DNA of 23,992 nt. Source: RGIG9115 sp045603225 (GTDB lineage Bacteria > Bacillota > Clostridia > UBA1381). A model generated the notes under the pieces. That model was not told where the DNA came from. It was given only the letters and a program-made list of their open reading frames with translations, and ran no database searches. A program made the translations under genes and the position numbers. The stretch is taken from contig JAZULT010000095.1 in the NCBI GenBank assembly GCA_045603225.1, forward strand, positions 1 through 23,992, in the 5' to 3' direction. Positions 1 through 7,267 of the stretch are shown piece by piece (positions within the stretch are counted from its first letter, which is position 1; each line of letters starts with the position of its first letter).

Positions 1-237
1 AATATAAATTTCCGTCCCAACCGCGTTAAAATCCTCGTGAATACGAGAGTATTCCCTGCGTTTTTGCCTTGTCGGAACAAAAATTTATTATTTTTAAACT
101 CGTATGACCTAAAACTGATGAAATTTCGGTCATATTTTAGTGCGGAGGACGAAGGAATGCTTTCGCCTTTCAAGGACGACAAGCTAAAAGATGGCGGAAT
201 TACACCGTTTCAGGCGTCTTTAGTGTTGGTCGCTTAG
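1..237. other. Non-coding, hairpin-rich stretch at the window edge
   Basis: No convincing gene is seen here. A 66-codon open frame (37-237) has no family resemblance and no ribosome binding site. The stretch holds short perfect inverted repeats: GAATAC/GTATTC (39-44 and 49-54, closing a GAGA tetraloop) and TATGACC/GGTCATA (103-109 and 128-134). It ends at about 237, exactly where recognisable PHP-domain coding sequence begins in the same reading frame after a TAG stop at 235-237. This density of small palindromes at a gene-breaking junction looks like a mobile or recombined intergenic repeat, but no second copy was noticed in the window, so that is inference only. Confidence 0.35.
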
Positions 238-840
238 GCTATAGATGCCGCTAATGAAAACGGTTTTCTAGTAAGCTTGAATCATCCGGGATATTCTATG
301 GAAACACCTGAATTTTTTGGGAAGCTAAACGGTCTTTTTGCTATGGAAATATATAATCATATATCGTTTATTGGAAGTGGAGTATATGACTATAATCCTG
401 CCATGTATGATGATATGCTTCGCCGTGATAAAAAGCTGTACTGCATAGCGGCAGATGATTGTCACGGGAAAGCACCTGATGAAAGCCCACTGTGTGACAG
501 ATATGGTGGATTTGTGATGATTTCAGCACCGGAGCTCAAGTATGATGCTGTTATCAGAGCGCTTGAACAAGGGGATTTTTATGCTTCACAAGGTCCTGTT
601 ATAGATGAACTGTATATAGAAGGAGATGAGGTTCATTTAAAATGTTCGCCTGCTAGATATGTGGCGATGAATACTTCGCAAAGACCTTTTGGAGGTATTC
701 GTGCAGCGGCGAAGGGCGAATATATAACGGAAGCAATTTTTAAGGTACCTTATGGACAAAAATATATGCGATTTGATGTAATCGACGAGCATGGATATCA
801 TGCTAATACTCGTGCTTATTGGATTCAGAATGAACAATAA
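238..840 (+). pseudogene. PHP-domain phosphoesterase, 5'-truncated (C-terminal part only)
   Basis: The readable protein resembles the C-terminal half of PHP-domain (polymerase and histidinol phosphatase-like) metal-dependent phosphoesterases. Homologous-looking sequence starts directly after the in-frame TAG at 235-237 (AIDAANENGFLVSLNHPGYS). It carries the conserved NHP motif, a later EIYNH segment and AADDCHG, which supply C-terminal metal ligands. The N-terminal HxH half of the metal centre is absent. There is no ribosome binding site before the possible starts at TTG 277 or ATG 298, so translation is doubtful. A hairpin terminator follows at 858-899. If expressed from 277 the product would be 187 residues and very likely inactive. 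The break coincides with the hairpin-rich stretch upstream, suggesting loss of the 5' end by insertion or recombination. Family assignment is fairly secure; the exact substrate cannot be told. Confidence 0.65.
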
Positions 841-857
841 AAACTGTTTAAATATGG

Positions 858-899
858 AATCAGGCAGAAATCTGTGAATTCGCAGATTTCTGCCTGATT
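858..899. terminator. Hairpin between convergent genes, probable shared terminator
   Basis: A perfect 17-bp inverted repeat (858-874 with 883-899) encloses an 8-nt loop and lies between the ends of the plus-strand PHP remnant and the minus-strand isomerase-like gene. Flanking T-rich tracts are weak on both sides, so it is either a modest bidirectional intrinsic terminator or an mRNA 3'-end stabiliser. Confidence 0.55.
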
Positions 900-964
900 A
901 TTAATATTATTGATAGAGTTTTCAAAATGCAATTACACAGCCAATACATTAAAATATCTTTATA

Positions 965-1699
965 TTACATCAATTTTTTCAGATTATCAATACTGATTTT
1001 AATTGCCTTAAGGCTGTCCATATCATCTTCTTCCCATTCGATTATGAACCATTCGGGATTACATTTTTTTGATGCTTCAATGATTGCTTTATTATCTAAA
1101 ATACCTGTTCCGTAAGGTGCTGAAACTTTTTCACCATTTTCTCGGATTTTCATATCCTTAAGGTGTACAAGCGGACATTTTTTTCCAAGCTTTGAAAGAT
1201 ATTCAAGTGTATCAATTCCGGCATATTCTGACCAGAATGTATCAAGTTCATATATCATATCTGTTCCGTCAATAAGGTAGTCAAAAGCATATTTGCCATC
1301 AAACATTCTAAATTCGCTATCGTGATTATGAAATCCGAAAATCATACCGTTTTCACGTATTTTTTTGTCAATCTCTTTGAATTTCGAATTAAGCTCAATA
1401 CATTTTTCTTTTGTTGATACATCAGCGCTTGGGCATATAATGTACTTGTTTCCGATTGTTTTGTTGTATTCAATAACTTCGTCAAGGTTATTAAGAAGCA
1501 TATCAACTCCAACATGTGCTCCGGAAGCTTCAAGACCTATCCGGTCAAGCTCCTTTTTCATATCTTCTGCACTTATTCCACCGTAGCCTGCAAATTCAAC
1601 ACCATCGTAACCCATTTTCTTTATAGCTTCAAGAGTTCCGATGAAATCCCTTGCTGTAGCATCTTTAACACTCCATAACTGTACTGATAATTTAATCAT
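965..1699 (-). CDS. Sugar phosphate isomerase/epimerase-like TIM-barrel protein
   Basis: This 244-residue protein belongs to the AP-endonuclease-2-like TIM-barrel superfamily (xylose isomerase-like; IolE and related). The barrel strands end in metal- or substrate-binding motifs typical of that group: HNHDSEF (124-130), ELDTFW (151-156), HLKD (179-182) and EWEEDD near 221. I chose ATG at 1699 because AGGG lies 8 nt upstream; a longer frame starts at 1714, but that ATG overlaps the nfo stop as ATGA and has a poorer context. It follows nfo by 11 bp and is surely co-transcribed from the nfo promoter. Related proteins usually isomerise or epimerise ketoses or inosose derivatives in the cytoplasm; the substrate is not predictable here. 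The nearby Gfo/Idh/MocA oxidoreductase is a common partner of such isomerases. Confidence 0.85.
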   Translation of the reverse strand: MIKLSVQLWSVKDATARDFIGTLEAIKKMGYDGVEFAGYGGISAEDMKKELDRIGLEASGAHVGVDMLLNNLDEVIEYNKTIGNKYIICPSADVSTKEKCIELNSKFKEIDKKIRENGMIFGFHNHDSEFRMFDGKYAFDYLIDGTDMIYELDTFWSEYAGIDTLEYLSKLGKKCPLVHLKDMKIRENGEKVSAPYGTGILDNKAIIEASKKCNPEWFIIEWEEDDMDSLKAIKISIDNLKKLM

Positions 1700-1710
1700 A
1701 TTTCTTTCCC

Positions 1711-2538
1711 TCATTTATACAGATTTTTTAGAATTTCAATTTCCTTTGCATATCCGTCAAGCTCATTCGGAGTTTCGAGATAGAACGGTAAATCTCTTAA
1801 ATACTTGTGATTTATAATTCTCTCGAATGCTTCAATTCCGATTGAACCGTCACCGATTTTTTCATGCCTGTCCTTATGGCTTTCAAAAGGATTTTTTGAA
1901 TCATTTATGTGGATTGCTTTAAGTCTTGAAATGCCGATGATTTTGTCAAACTCTTCAAGCACACCGTCAAGATTATTCACTATATCATATCCTGCGTCGT
2001 AAACGTGGCATGTGTCGAGACATACTCCGAGAAGTTCTCCGAGCTTTGTTTCGTCGATGATTCTTTTAAGTTCTTCAAAGCTTCTGCCGACTTCGCTTCC
2101 TTTGCCCGCCATTGTTTCAAGAAGAACAGTTGTTTTCATACCTTCGAATAAAGATACATTCAGCATATCACAGATATATTTTATACCTGCATCTACACCT
2201 TGTCCTACATGACTGCCTGGGTGAAAGTTATAAAGTGCACCCGGAGTTTTTTCGAGTCTTGAAATATCATCCTGCATAACGCTTGTTGCAAAATTACGAA
2301 TCTTTTCGTCTGCAGAGCATCCGTTTAATGTGTACGGTGCGTGGGCGAGTATTATTTCTATGCCATTTTCCTTTGAATATTCAAGAAATGTAGTTATATC
2401 CTTTTGGTCAAGTTCTTTTGCACTTCCGCCTCTTGGGTTGCGTGTGAAAAACTGAAATGTGTTCGCTCTGATTGAAATTGCTTCTTTTGCCATATGTGTA
2501 TAGCCTTTTGAGGCTGATAAGTGACATCCTATTTTCAT
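1711..2538 (-). CDS. nfo: Deoxyribonuclease IV (endonuclease IV, AP endonuclease)
   Basis: Endonuclease IV cleaves DNA 5' to abasic sites during base excision repair and uses a trinuclear zinc centre. The protein is 275 residues, normal for the family. All expected metal ligands are visible: H66 (AHAPY), H106 (NFHPGSH), E141 (LLETMAG), D175 and H178 (LDTCH), H210 (HINDSK), D223 and H225 (DRHEK) and E255 (LETP). ATG at 2538 (MKIGCHLS) is preferred over an in-frame TTG three codons upstream, because AAGGA lies only 3 nt before that TTG but 12 nt before the ATG. A perfect sigma-A promoter sits just upstream (2577-2605). The gene heads a two-gene unit with the isomerase-like protein, which shares its fold superfamily. 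Nothing is missing or odd in the catalytic site. Confidence 0.95.
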   Translation of the reverse strand: MKIGCHLSASKGYTHMAKEAISIRANTFQFFTRNPRGGSAKELDQKDITTFLEYSKENGIEIILAHAPYTLNGCSADEKIRNFATSVMQDDISRLEKTPGALYNFHPGSHVGQGVDAGIKYICDMLNVSLFEGMKTTVLLETMAGKGSEVGRSFEELKRIIDETKLGELLGVCLDTCHVYDAGYDIVNNLDGVLEEFDKIIGISRLKAIHINDSKNPFESHKDRHEKIGDGSIGIEAFERIINHKYLRDLPFYLETPNELDGYAKEIEILKNLYK

Positions 2539-2576
2539 ATTATCCAATCATCCTTTACAGTGTACTTGTGATTGTA

Positions 2577-2605
2577 ATTATATCATGTTTTTTTCTGTTT
2601 GTCAA
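2577..2605 (-). promoter_or_regulatory. Sigma-A promoter of the nfo operon
   Basis: Read on the minus strand: TTGACA (2605-2600), 17-bp spacer, TATAAT (2582-2577), both perfect consensus. Transcription would begin near 2570, giving a leader of about 30 nt before the nfo start. Its presence shows nfo need not depend on readthrough from the oxidoreductase gene ending at 2648. Confidence 0.9.
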
Positions 2606-2647
2606 TGGAATATATGGGGTTTGGAATTGATTTCATTATAAATTTTA

Positions 2648-3775
2648 TTAAAATTCAGGGATTTCTGTTACCTGTCCGTTATTTAATGCAGAAATATGCG
2701 CACAGATTCCTGCAGCTGTGATGTTGGCTGATATATCTTCATTAATTGAGGGTTTTCTGTTTTCGATTATACTTCTGACAAATTCATGTACGAGATGAGG
2801 ATGCGAACCGCCGTGCATTGACATTCTGCCGGTGTCAAGATAATCTTTCCAGTTTTTTTGCTGTTCGGGTTCAAGCTCTAAAGTGAATTCGTGAAGTTCT
2901 TCAGGGAGAAGTTCATAATAGTTTTTCCATTTAATATTAATTTTGTTCCATCTGTACTTATCAAAACTGTTTTCATCGTATATCTTTTCAATTATCATTC
3001 CCTCATATTCACTCATTAAGGTTCTTTCTGAGCCGTATATGTTAAAATCTTCGGTGGGGAGTGCTGCACATTCAAACAATCCTCTTACTATCTGCCCCTT
3101 CAATCCATTTTCAAATTCTATAATTGCCTCTTCAATCGGGTATGGATTTCCGTAAACCTTTGTGTATTTTTCGTCCATAGTTCCCGAGCCTATACATCTC
3201 ACATTTTTTATTCTTGAACCGGCAATTCCGTGCAGAGGTGCGATTATGTGCGTAGCGTAGTGCATCGGTGGAAGACCCATCCAGTATCCTGCCCAGTATT
3301 CCATTGGCTGAAAGTGAACACCTCTCATATGCTGAACTTTTCCGAATTCGCCGTTTTTTAACATTTCGCATGCTTTTATATATGGTGATGAATACAATTG
3401 TGTTTCCATCATCATGTAATTCTTTCCCGTTTTTCTTGTTGTTTCAACAATATCCTTAATTTCTTCAATAGAAATACCCATAGGTACTGCACAGGCACAA
3501 TGTTTTCCGGCGTTGAGCGTTGCCGTTGTCATTTCGGCATGGGAAGGAATACCTGTACATATATGTATAGCGTCAACCTCCGGATTTTTAAGAACTTCAT
3601 CAAAAGATTTACAGATAATGGTGTTAGGTGTTCCTTGCTCTTTGATATAATTGTTAAGTCTTTTATCGTCAGAGTCCACGATATAAACATTTTCTACGTC
3701 AGGATGTTTTGCATAAATTCTTGCAAAATGGTACCCGAAGTTAAGACCAATTACTGCTATTGATATTTTTTTCAT
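2648..3775 (-). CDS. Gfo/Idh/MocA family oxidoreductase
   Basis: A 375-residue NAD(P)-dependent sugar oxidoreductase-type protein: N-terminal Rossmann fold (IAVIGLNFG from residue 6, with acidic residues after the second strand) and a C-terminal alpha/beta domain. The family motif normally read as CEKP is CAVP here (residues 95-98), so the usual catalytic-site lysine is replaced by valine; this recalls the EVP form of GH109-type members, which use NAD+ for glycoside cleavage without net oxidation. MHYATH (171-176) occupies the usual active-site histidine region. ATG 3775 is preceded by AGGAG at 8 nt; the longer frame to 3808 overlaps the upstream stop and is rejected. It follows the HTH-ADP-ribosylglycohydrolase gene by 32 bp and is likely co-transcribed. 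Family is certain; substrate and even reaction type are open. Confidence 0.88.
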   Translation of the reverse strand: MKKISIAVIGLNFGYHFARIYAKHPDVENVYIVDSDDKRLNNYIKEQGTPNTIICKSFDEVLKNPEVDAIHICTGIPSHAEMTTATLNAGKHCACAVPMGISIEEIKDIVETTRKTGKNYMMMETQLYSSPYIKACEMLKNGEFGKVQHMRGVHFQPMEYWAGYWMGLPPMHYATHIIAPLHGIAGSRIKNVRCIGSGTMDEKYTKVYGNPYPIEEAIIEFENGLKGQIVRGLFECAALPTEDFNIYGSERTLMSEYEGMIIEKIYDENSFDKYRWNKINIKWKNYYELLPEELHEFTLELEPEQQKNWKDYLDTGRMSMHGGSHPHLVHEFVRSIIENRKPSINEDISANITAAGICAHISALNNGQVTEIPEF

Positions 3776-3807
3776 ATAAATCACTCCTATTGTAATGTAA
3801 TCTGTCA

Positions 3808-5373
3808 TTAAATGTGGGAAATTGTTTTTTTAATGCATTCTGAAATATCTACTGTAGCCATTCCGTTTATATTTGTGCTGAGTTTTCCGTTCAGAGGTTT
3901 TATCCATTTACTGTCAATGGATTTTATCCCGTTTTTCATACCGAGTATTGAACCTACCGTTGCCGCGTTACAATCCGTATCAAACCCTGCCTGTACTGCC
4001 ATGCAAACAGATTTTGAGTAATCATTTTTTCCGTAAAGCAGACAGGCTGTTACAATTTCAGTATTTGAAATTGTGTGTGTCCAGTGATGTGAATTGCAGT
4101 CGTCCCAACGTTTGTAAAAGTTTTCGAAAAATTCATCTTCTGAAATTCCTTTTTCATATCCGTCAATTACATTTTGTATGGCTTCGTACAATCTTGATTT
4201 CTTCGGAATCTGAGAAATTCCTGATTTTATTATATCGTACATATTATCGCATACAGCAGCAGCTGCAATCATTGCCGATACGAACATTTCTCCGTAAATT
4301 CCGTTTTTTGTGTGGGAAATGCACGCGTCACGCCATGCCATTTCAGCCGCTGACTCCGGGTCTCCCGGATTTATGTATCCGAAATAATCACCACGTATCT
4401 GTGCTCCGATCCATTCACGGAACGGATTTTTGTATGATGCCGATGACGGCGGACGCAGTCTGTTTACAAAATTTCTGAAAGCCACTCTTTCTGCAGTGCA
4501 GTATGCAGACATCGGCTGATTATCAATCCATGCCTTTGCTATGTCATCGGGTGTAAAATCTTTCCCGTATTCTTCAATTATTTTCTGATACAGAACCATA
4601 TAATTTGTATCGTCATCACATGGTGCATTATCAAGAAAATCTGTATAAAAACCGTTTTTCAGGTTGTGGTTACAATTTTCGATAAAACCTTCAGGAATAT
4701 CTGAATAATTTATATATCTTGTCATCGGGTAATTCCCGGTTATTTTAAGAAGGAGTATCAACTCATTTAATTTCATGCATTCAACCGGTTTCCCCAGAAG
4801 GCATCCGCAGATTCTTCCGTACCATGCACCTTCAATTTTTTCTTCTATGGTTGTCGGGTCAAAAGGCTTTTTCGGACAGCCTTCTGACATGGATTTTATT
4901 GCTTCATAATCTGAAGGTTCGTTATAGGGAAAGTCACTTTTTGTTTTTGCGTTTAAAACGATATCGGAAATAATATCCGAAAGACGGTCGCAATATGCAT
5001 TTCTCGGTAATTTGTGAACTGCTTCAAAAAGCTCTTTATATTCTTCAATGTCAAGTCCTTCATCTACCGACTGTTCATATTCAAAATTGATATCCTGTGC
5101 ATATAAATCTCCGGGGCAGACAAATTTGTAAGAATGTAAAAGTGTTTTTCCGCTTGTTTCTTCCTCGTCCCGTTTGCCTGTATCAAAAAGCAGGGAATCG
5201 ATTGTTATTCCTGCAAGCTTAGAGATTTTTATAAGATTGTTAAGATCGGGTTTTGATTCTCCGCTTTCCCATTTCTGAACAGACTGGTAGCTGACGTTGA
5301 ATTTTTCGGCAAATTCCGGTTGAGTCATACCCTTACTGCATCTTATTTTATAAATATTATCTTTAAGTGGCAT
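3808..5373 (-). CDS. XRE-type HTH fused to ADP-ribosylglycohydrolase-family domain
   Basis: This 521-residue protein joins two modules. Residues 1-64 form an XRE/Cro-C1 helix-turn-helix (MTQPEFAEKFNVSYQSVQKWESG, with ...SKPDLNNL following). Residues about 175-515 are an ADP-ribosylglycohydrolase (DraG/ARH-like) domain. Its metal motifs are visible as PCDDDT (251-256) and GFDTDCNAATVG (463-474), starting from KIEGAWYGRICGCLLGKPVE (179-198). The segment 75-170, rich in acidic helices, resembles the N-terminal extension of stand-alone members. DraG-fold enzymes cleave N- or O-glycosidic bonds of ADP-ribose; many bacterial members sit in sugar or nucleoside catabolic clusters and their substrates are unknown. 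The start has AAAGGA 10 nt upstream and a consensus promoter behind it. The fusion suggests a DNA-binding regulator that senses or processes a ribosyl compound, or an autoregulated enzyme; this is inference. Confidence 0.85.
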   Translation of the reverse strand: MPLKDNIYKIRCSKGMTQPEFAEKFNVSYQSVQKWESGESKPDLNNLIKISKLAGITIDSLLFDTGKRDEEETSGKTLLHSYKFVCPGDLYAQDINFEYEQSVDEGLDIEEYKELFEAVHKLPRNAYCDRLSDIISDIVLNAKTKSDFPYNEPSDYEAIKSMSEGCPKKPFDPTTIEEKIEGAWYGRICGCLLGKPVECMKLNELILLLKITGNYPMTRYINYSDIPEGFIENCNHNLKNGFYTDFLDNAPCDDDTNYMVLYQKIIEEYGKDFTPDDIAKAWIDNQPMSAYCTAERVAFRNFVNRLRPPSSASYKNPFREWIGAQIRGDYFGYINPGDPESAAEMAWRDACISHTKNGIYGEMFVSAMIAAAAVCDNMYDIIKSGISQIPKKSRLYEAIQNVIDGYEKGISEDEFFENFYKRWDDCNSHHWTHTISNTEIVTACLLYGKNDYSKSVCMAVQAGFDTDCNAATVGSILGMKNGIKSIDSKWIKPLNGKLSTNINGMATVDISECIKKTISHI

Positions 5374-5420
5374 ATCAATATTATCCTTTCTGTTTACAAA
5401 AGTACTCCTTCAATGCGATA

Positions 5421-5449
5421 ATTATATATTACGGCTTTTCGTATGTCAA
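5421..5449 (-). promoter_or_regulatory. Sigma-A promoter of the XRE-ADP-ribosylglycohydrolase operon
   Basis: On the minus strand TTGACA (5449-5444), 17-bp spacer, TATAAT (5426-5421), perfect consensus. The start would be near 5414, leaving a leader of about 40 nt that contains an AGTACT palindrome, a possible site for the encoded HTH but not demonstrable. Confidence 0.88.
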
Positions 5450-5573
5450 CCAATTTCAGAGTGTATTTTGCACAACTGTTGGTTATGAGTGCGGTTGGTT
5501 TTAGGAATAAAGTGTTGAATTTGGTTGTATTAGCCTTGTTTCTCGTGGTATTTCACAATTTTTGCGAAAATAC

Positions 5574-5602
5574 TTGCAAAATCACTTTAATTATAGTATA
5601 AT
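5574..5602 (+). promoter_or_regulatory. Sigma-A promoter of the ABC-F / ABC exporter operon
   Basis: TTGCAA (5574-5579), 17-bp spacer, TATAAT (5597-5602). It is divergent from the promoter at 5421-5449. The roughly 120 bp between the two promoters (5450-5573) shows no gene or clear structure. Confidence 0.75.
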
Positions 5603-5646
5603 TTTATTGTTTATGCAAGTAATTTTTTTTGAATTGGGAGAAATTT

Positions 5647-7263
5647 ATGATAACTGTAACAAATGTAAGTCTTAATTTTAGCGGAACTAATTTGTTCTCC
5701 GATGTAAATCTTAAATTTACCGAGGGTAACTGCTACGGCATTATCGGCGCTAACGGTGCCGGAAAGTCAACTTTCCTGAAAATACTTTCAGGTGAGCTTG
5801 AACCTACAACAGGTGAAGTTTCAATTGCAAAAGAGCTTCGTATGTCTGTACTTAAGCAGGATCATTTTGCATTTGATGATAAAACAGTTTTAGATACCGT
5901 TATAATGGGTAACAAACGTCTTTATGATATTATGAAAGAAAAAGATGCTCTTTATGAAAAAGAAGATTTTTCGGAAGAAGACGGTATAAAGGCGGCTGAG
6001 CTTGAAGCTGAATTTGCAGAAATGGACGGCTGGGAGGCTGATTCAAATGCATCAAAGCTCCTTCAGGGACTCGGACTTGATGAAAGCATACTTTATATGC
6101 AGATGAGTGATGTCGGTGCAAAGGAAAAGGTTAAAGTTTTGCTTGCTCAGGCTCTTTTCGGAAGTCCTGATATAATACTCCTTGACGAGCCTACAAACCA
6201 TCTTGATATTGATGCTATAAGATGGCTTGAGGAATTTATTATGGATTATCCTGGTACTGTTATCGTTGTATCCCATGACAGATATTTCCTTAATATGGTG
6301 TGTACGCATATTGTTGATATTGATTATACAAAGATTAAGATGTATGTAGGTAATTATGAATTCTGGTATGAATCAAGTCAGCTTATAGAAAGAATGATTA
6401 AACAGCAGAACAAGAAGGCTGAAGAAAAAATCAAAGAGCTTCAAAACTTTATTCAGCGGTTCTCGGCAAATAAATCAAAATCAAAGCAGGCTACAAGCAG
6501 AAAGAAAATGCTTGACAAGCTTACTGTTGAAGAGCTTCCGGCATCGTCAAGAAGATATCCGTTTGTCGGATTTGAGCAGGACAGGGAAGTGGGTAAGGAT
6601 ATTCTTACTGTTGACGGACTTTCAAAGACTGTCGGCGGAGAAAAGCTTCTCGATAACATCTCGTTTACACTCAGTAAAAATGATAAGATTGCGATAATAG
6701 GTGAAAATGAAATTGCAGTAACTGCACTTATGCAGATTCTTGCGGAAGAGGATGACGATTTTGAAGGTACAGTTAAGTGGGGAATAAGTACATCAAGAAG
6801 CTATTTTCCGAAAGATAACTCAGAGTATTTCGATAATTGTAAGCTTAATCTTGTGGACTGGTTGAGACAGTTCTCTGCTGATACATTTGAAACTCAGTCA
6901 GAGTCATATCTCAGAGGTTTTTTAGGCAGGATGTTGTTCTCGGGCGAAGATGTATTCAAAGAAGTACGTGTTCTCTCGGGTGGCGAAAAGGTAAGATGTA
7001 TGCTTTCACGTATGATGCTTTTCGGCTCAAACGTGCTTGTACTTGACCAGCCTACAAACCACCTTGACCTTGAGTCAATTACAGCGGTAAACAACGGTCT
7101 TACAGCGTTTAAGGGTAATATTATTTTCTCATCTCATGACCATGAATTTATTCAGACAATTGCAAACCGCATAATAGAAATCAACAGCGACGGAAGTATT
7201 ACAGACAGAATGTGTACCTATGATGAGTATATAGAAATGAAACGTGAAAAATCAAGGGGATGA
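5647..7263 (+). CDS. ABC-F family ATPase (YbiT-like) with a degenerate second ATP site
   Basis: ABC-F proteins are soluble twin-ATPase proteins that act on the ribosome, in translation rescue or antibiotic protection. The protein is 538 residues from ATG 5647 (GGGAG 6 nt upstream; an earlier start at 5629 lacks a site). NBD1 has an intact Walker A GANGAGKST (34-42), Walker B LLDEPTNHLD (178-187) and SHDR. The linker (about 240-300) is basic and helical. NBD2 has an intact signature LSGGEK (443-448). However, NBD2 Walker A is GENEIAVT (352-359), lacking the lysine; its Walker B reads LDQPTNHLD (466-474), with Gln at the catalytic Glu; and the NBD1 signature is SDVGAKEK (154-161). These three defects map to one composite ATP site. 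No transmembrane segments. The exporter gene follows after 4 nt, so they are co-expressed. ABC-F is certain; a YbiT-like subfamily is likely. Confidence 0.9.
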   Translation: MITVTNVSLNFSGTNLFSDVNLKFTEGNCYGIIGANGAGKSTFLKILSGELEPTTGEVSIAKELRMSVLKQDHFAFDDKTVLDTVIMGNKRLYDIMKEKDALYEKEDFSEEDGIKAAELEAEFAEMDGWEADSNASKLLQGLGLDESILYMQMSDVGAKEKVKVLLAQALFGSPDIILLDEPTNHLDIDAIRWLEEFIMDYPGTVIVVSHDRYFLNMVCTHIVDIDYTKIKMYVGNYEFWYESSQLIERMIKQQNKKAEEKIKELQNFIQRFSANKSKSKQATSRKKMLDKLTVEELPASSRRYPFVGFEQDREVGKDILTVDGLSKTVGGEKLLDNISFTLSKNDKIAIIGENEIAVTALMQILAEEDDDFEGTVKWGISTSRSYFPKDNSEYFDNCKLNLVDWLRQFSADTFETQSESYLRGFLGRMLFSGEDVFKEVRVLSGGEKVRCMLSRMMLFGSNVLVLDQPTNHLDLESITAVNNGLTAFKGNIIFSSHDHEFIQTIANRIIEINSDGSITDRMCTYDEYIEMKREKSRG

Positions 7264-7267
7264 TGTC

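Noticed and set aside
3948..4478. 176-codon plus-strand frame
   Set aside because: Lies antisense inside the ADP-ribosylglycohydrolase gene, whose motifs are clear; no own start signals.
7244..7267. GTG start for the ABC exporter
   Set aside because: Lies inside the ABC-F gene without a ribosome site, whereas TTG 7268 has AAGGGG at 8 nt.
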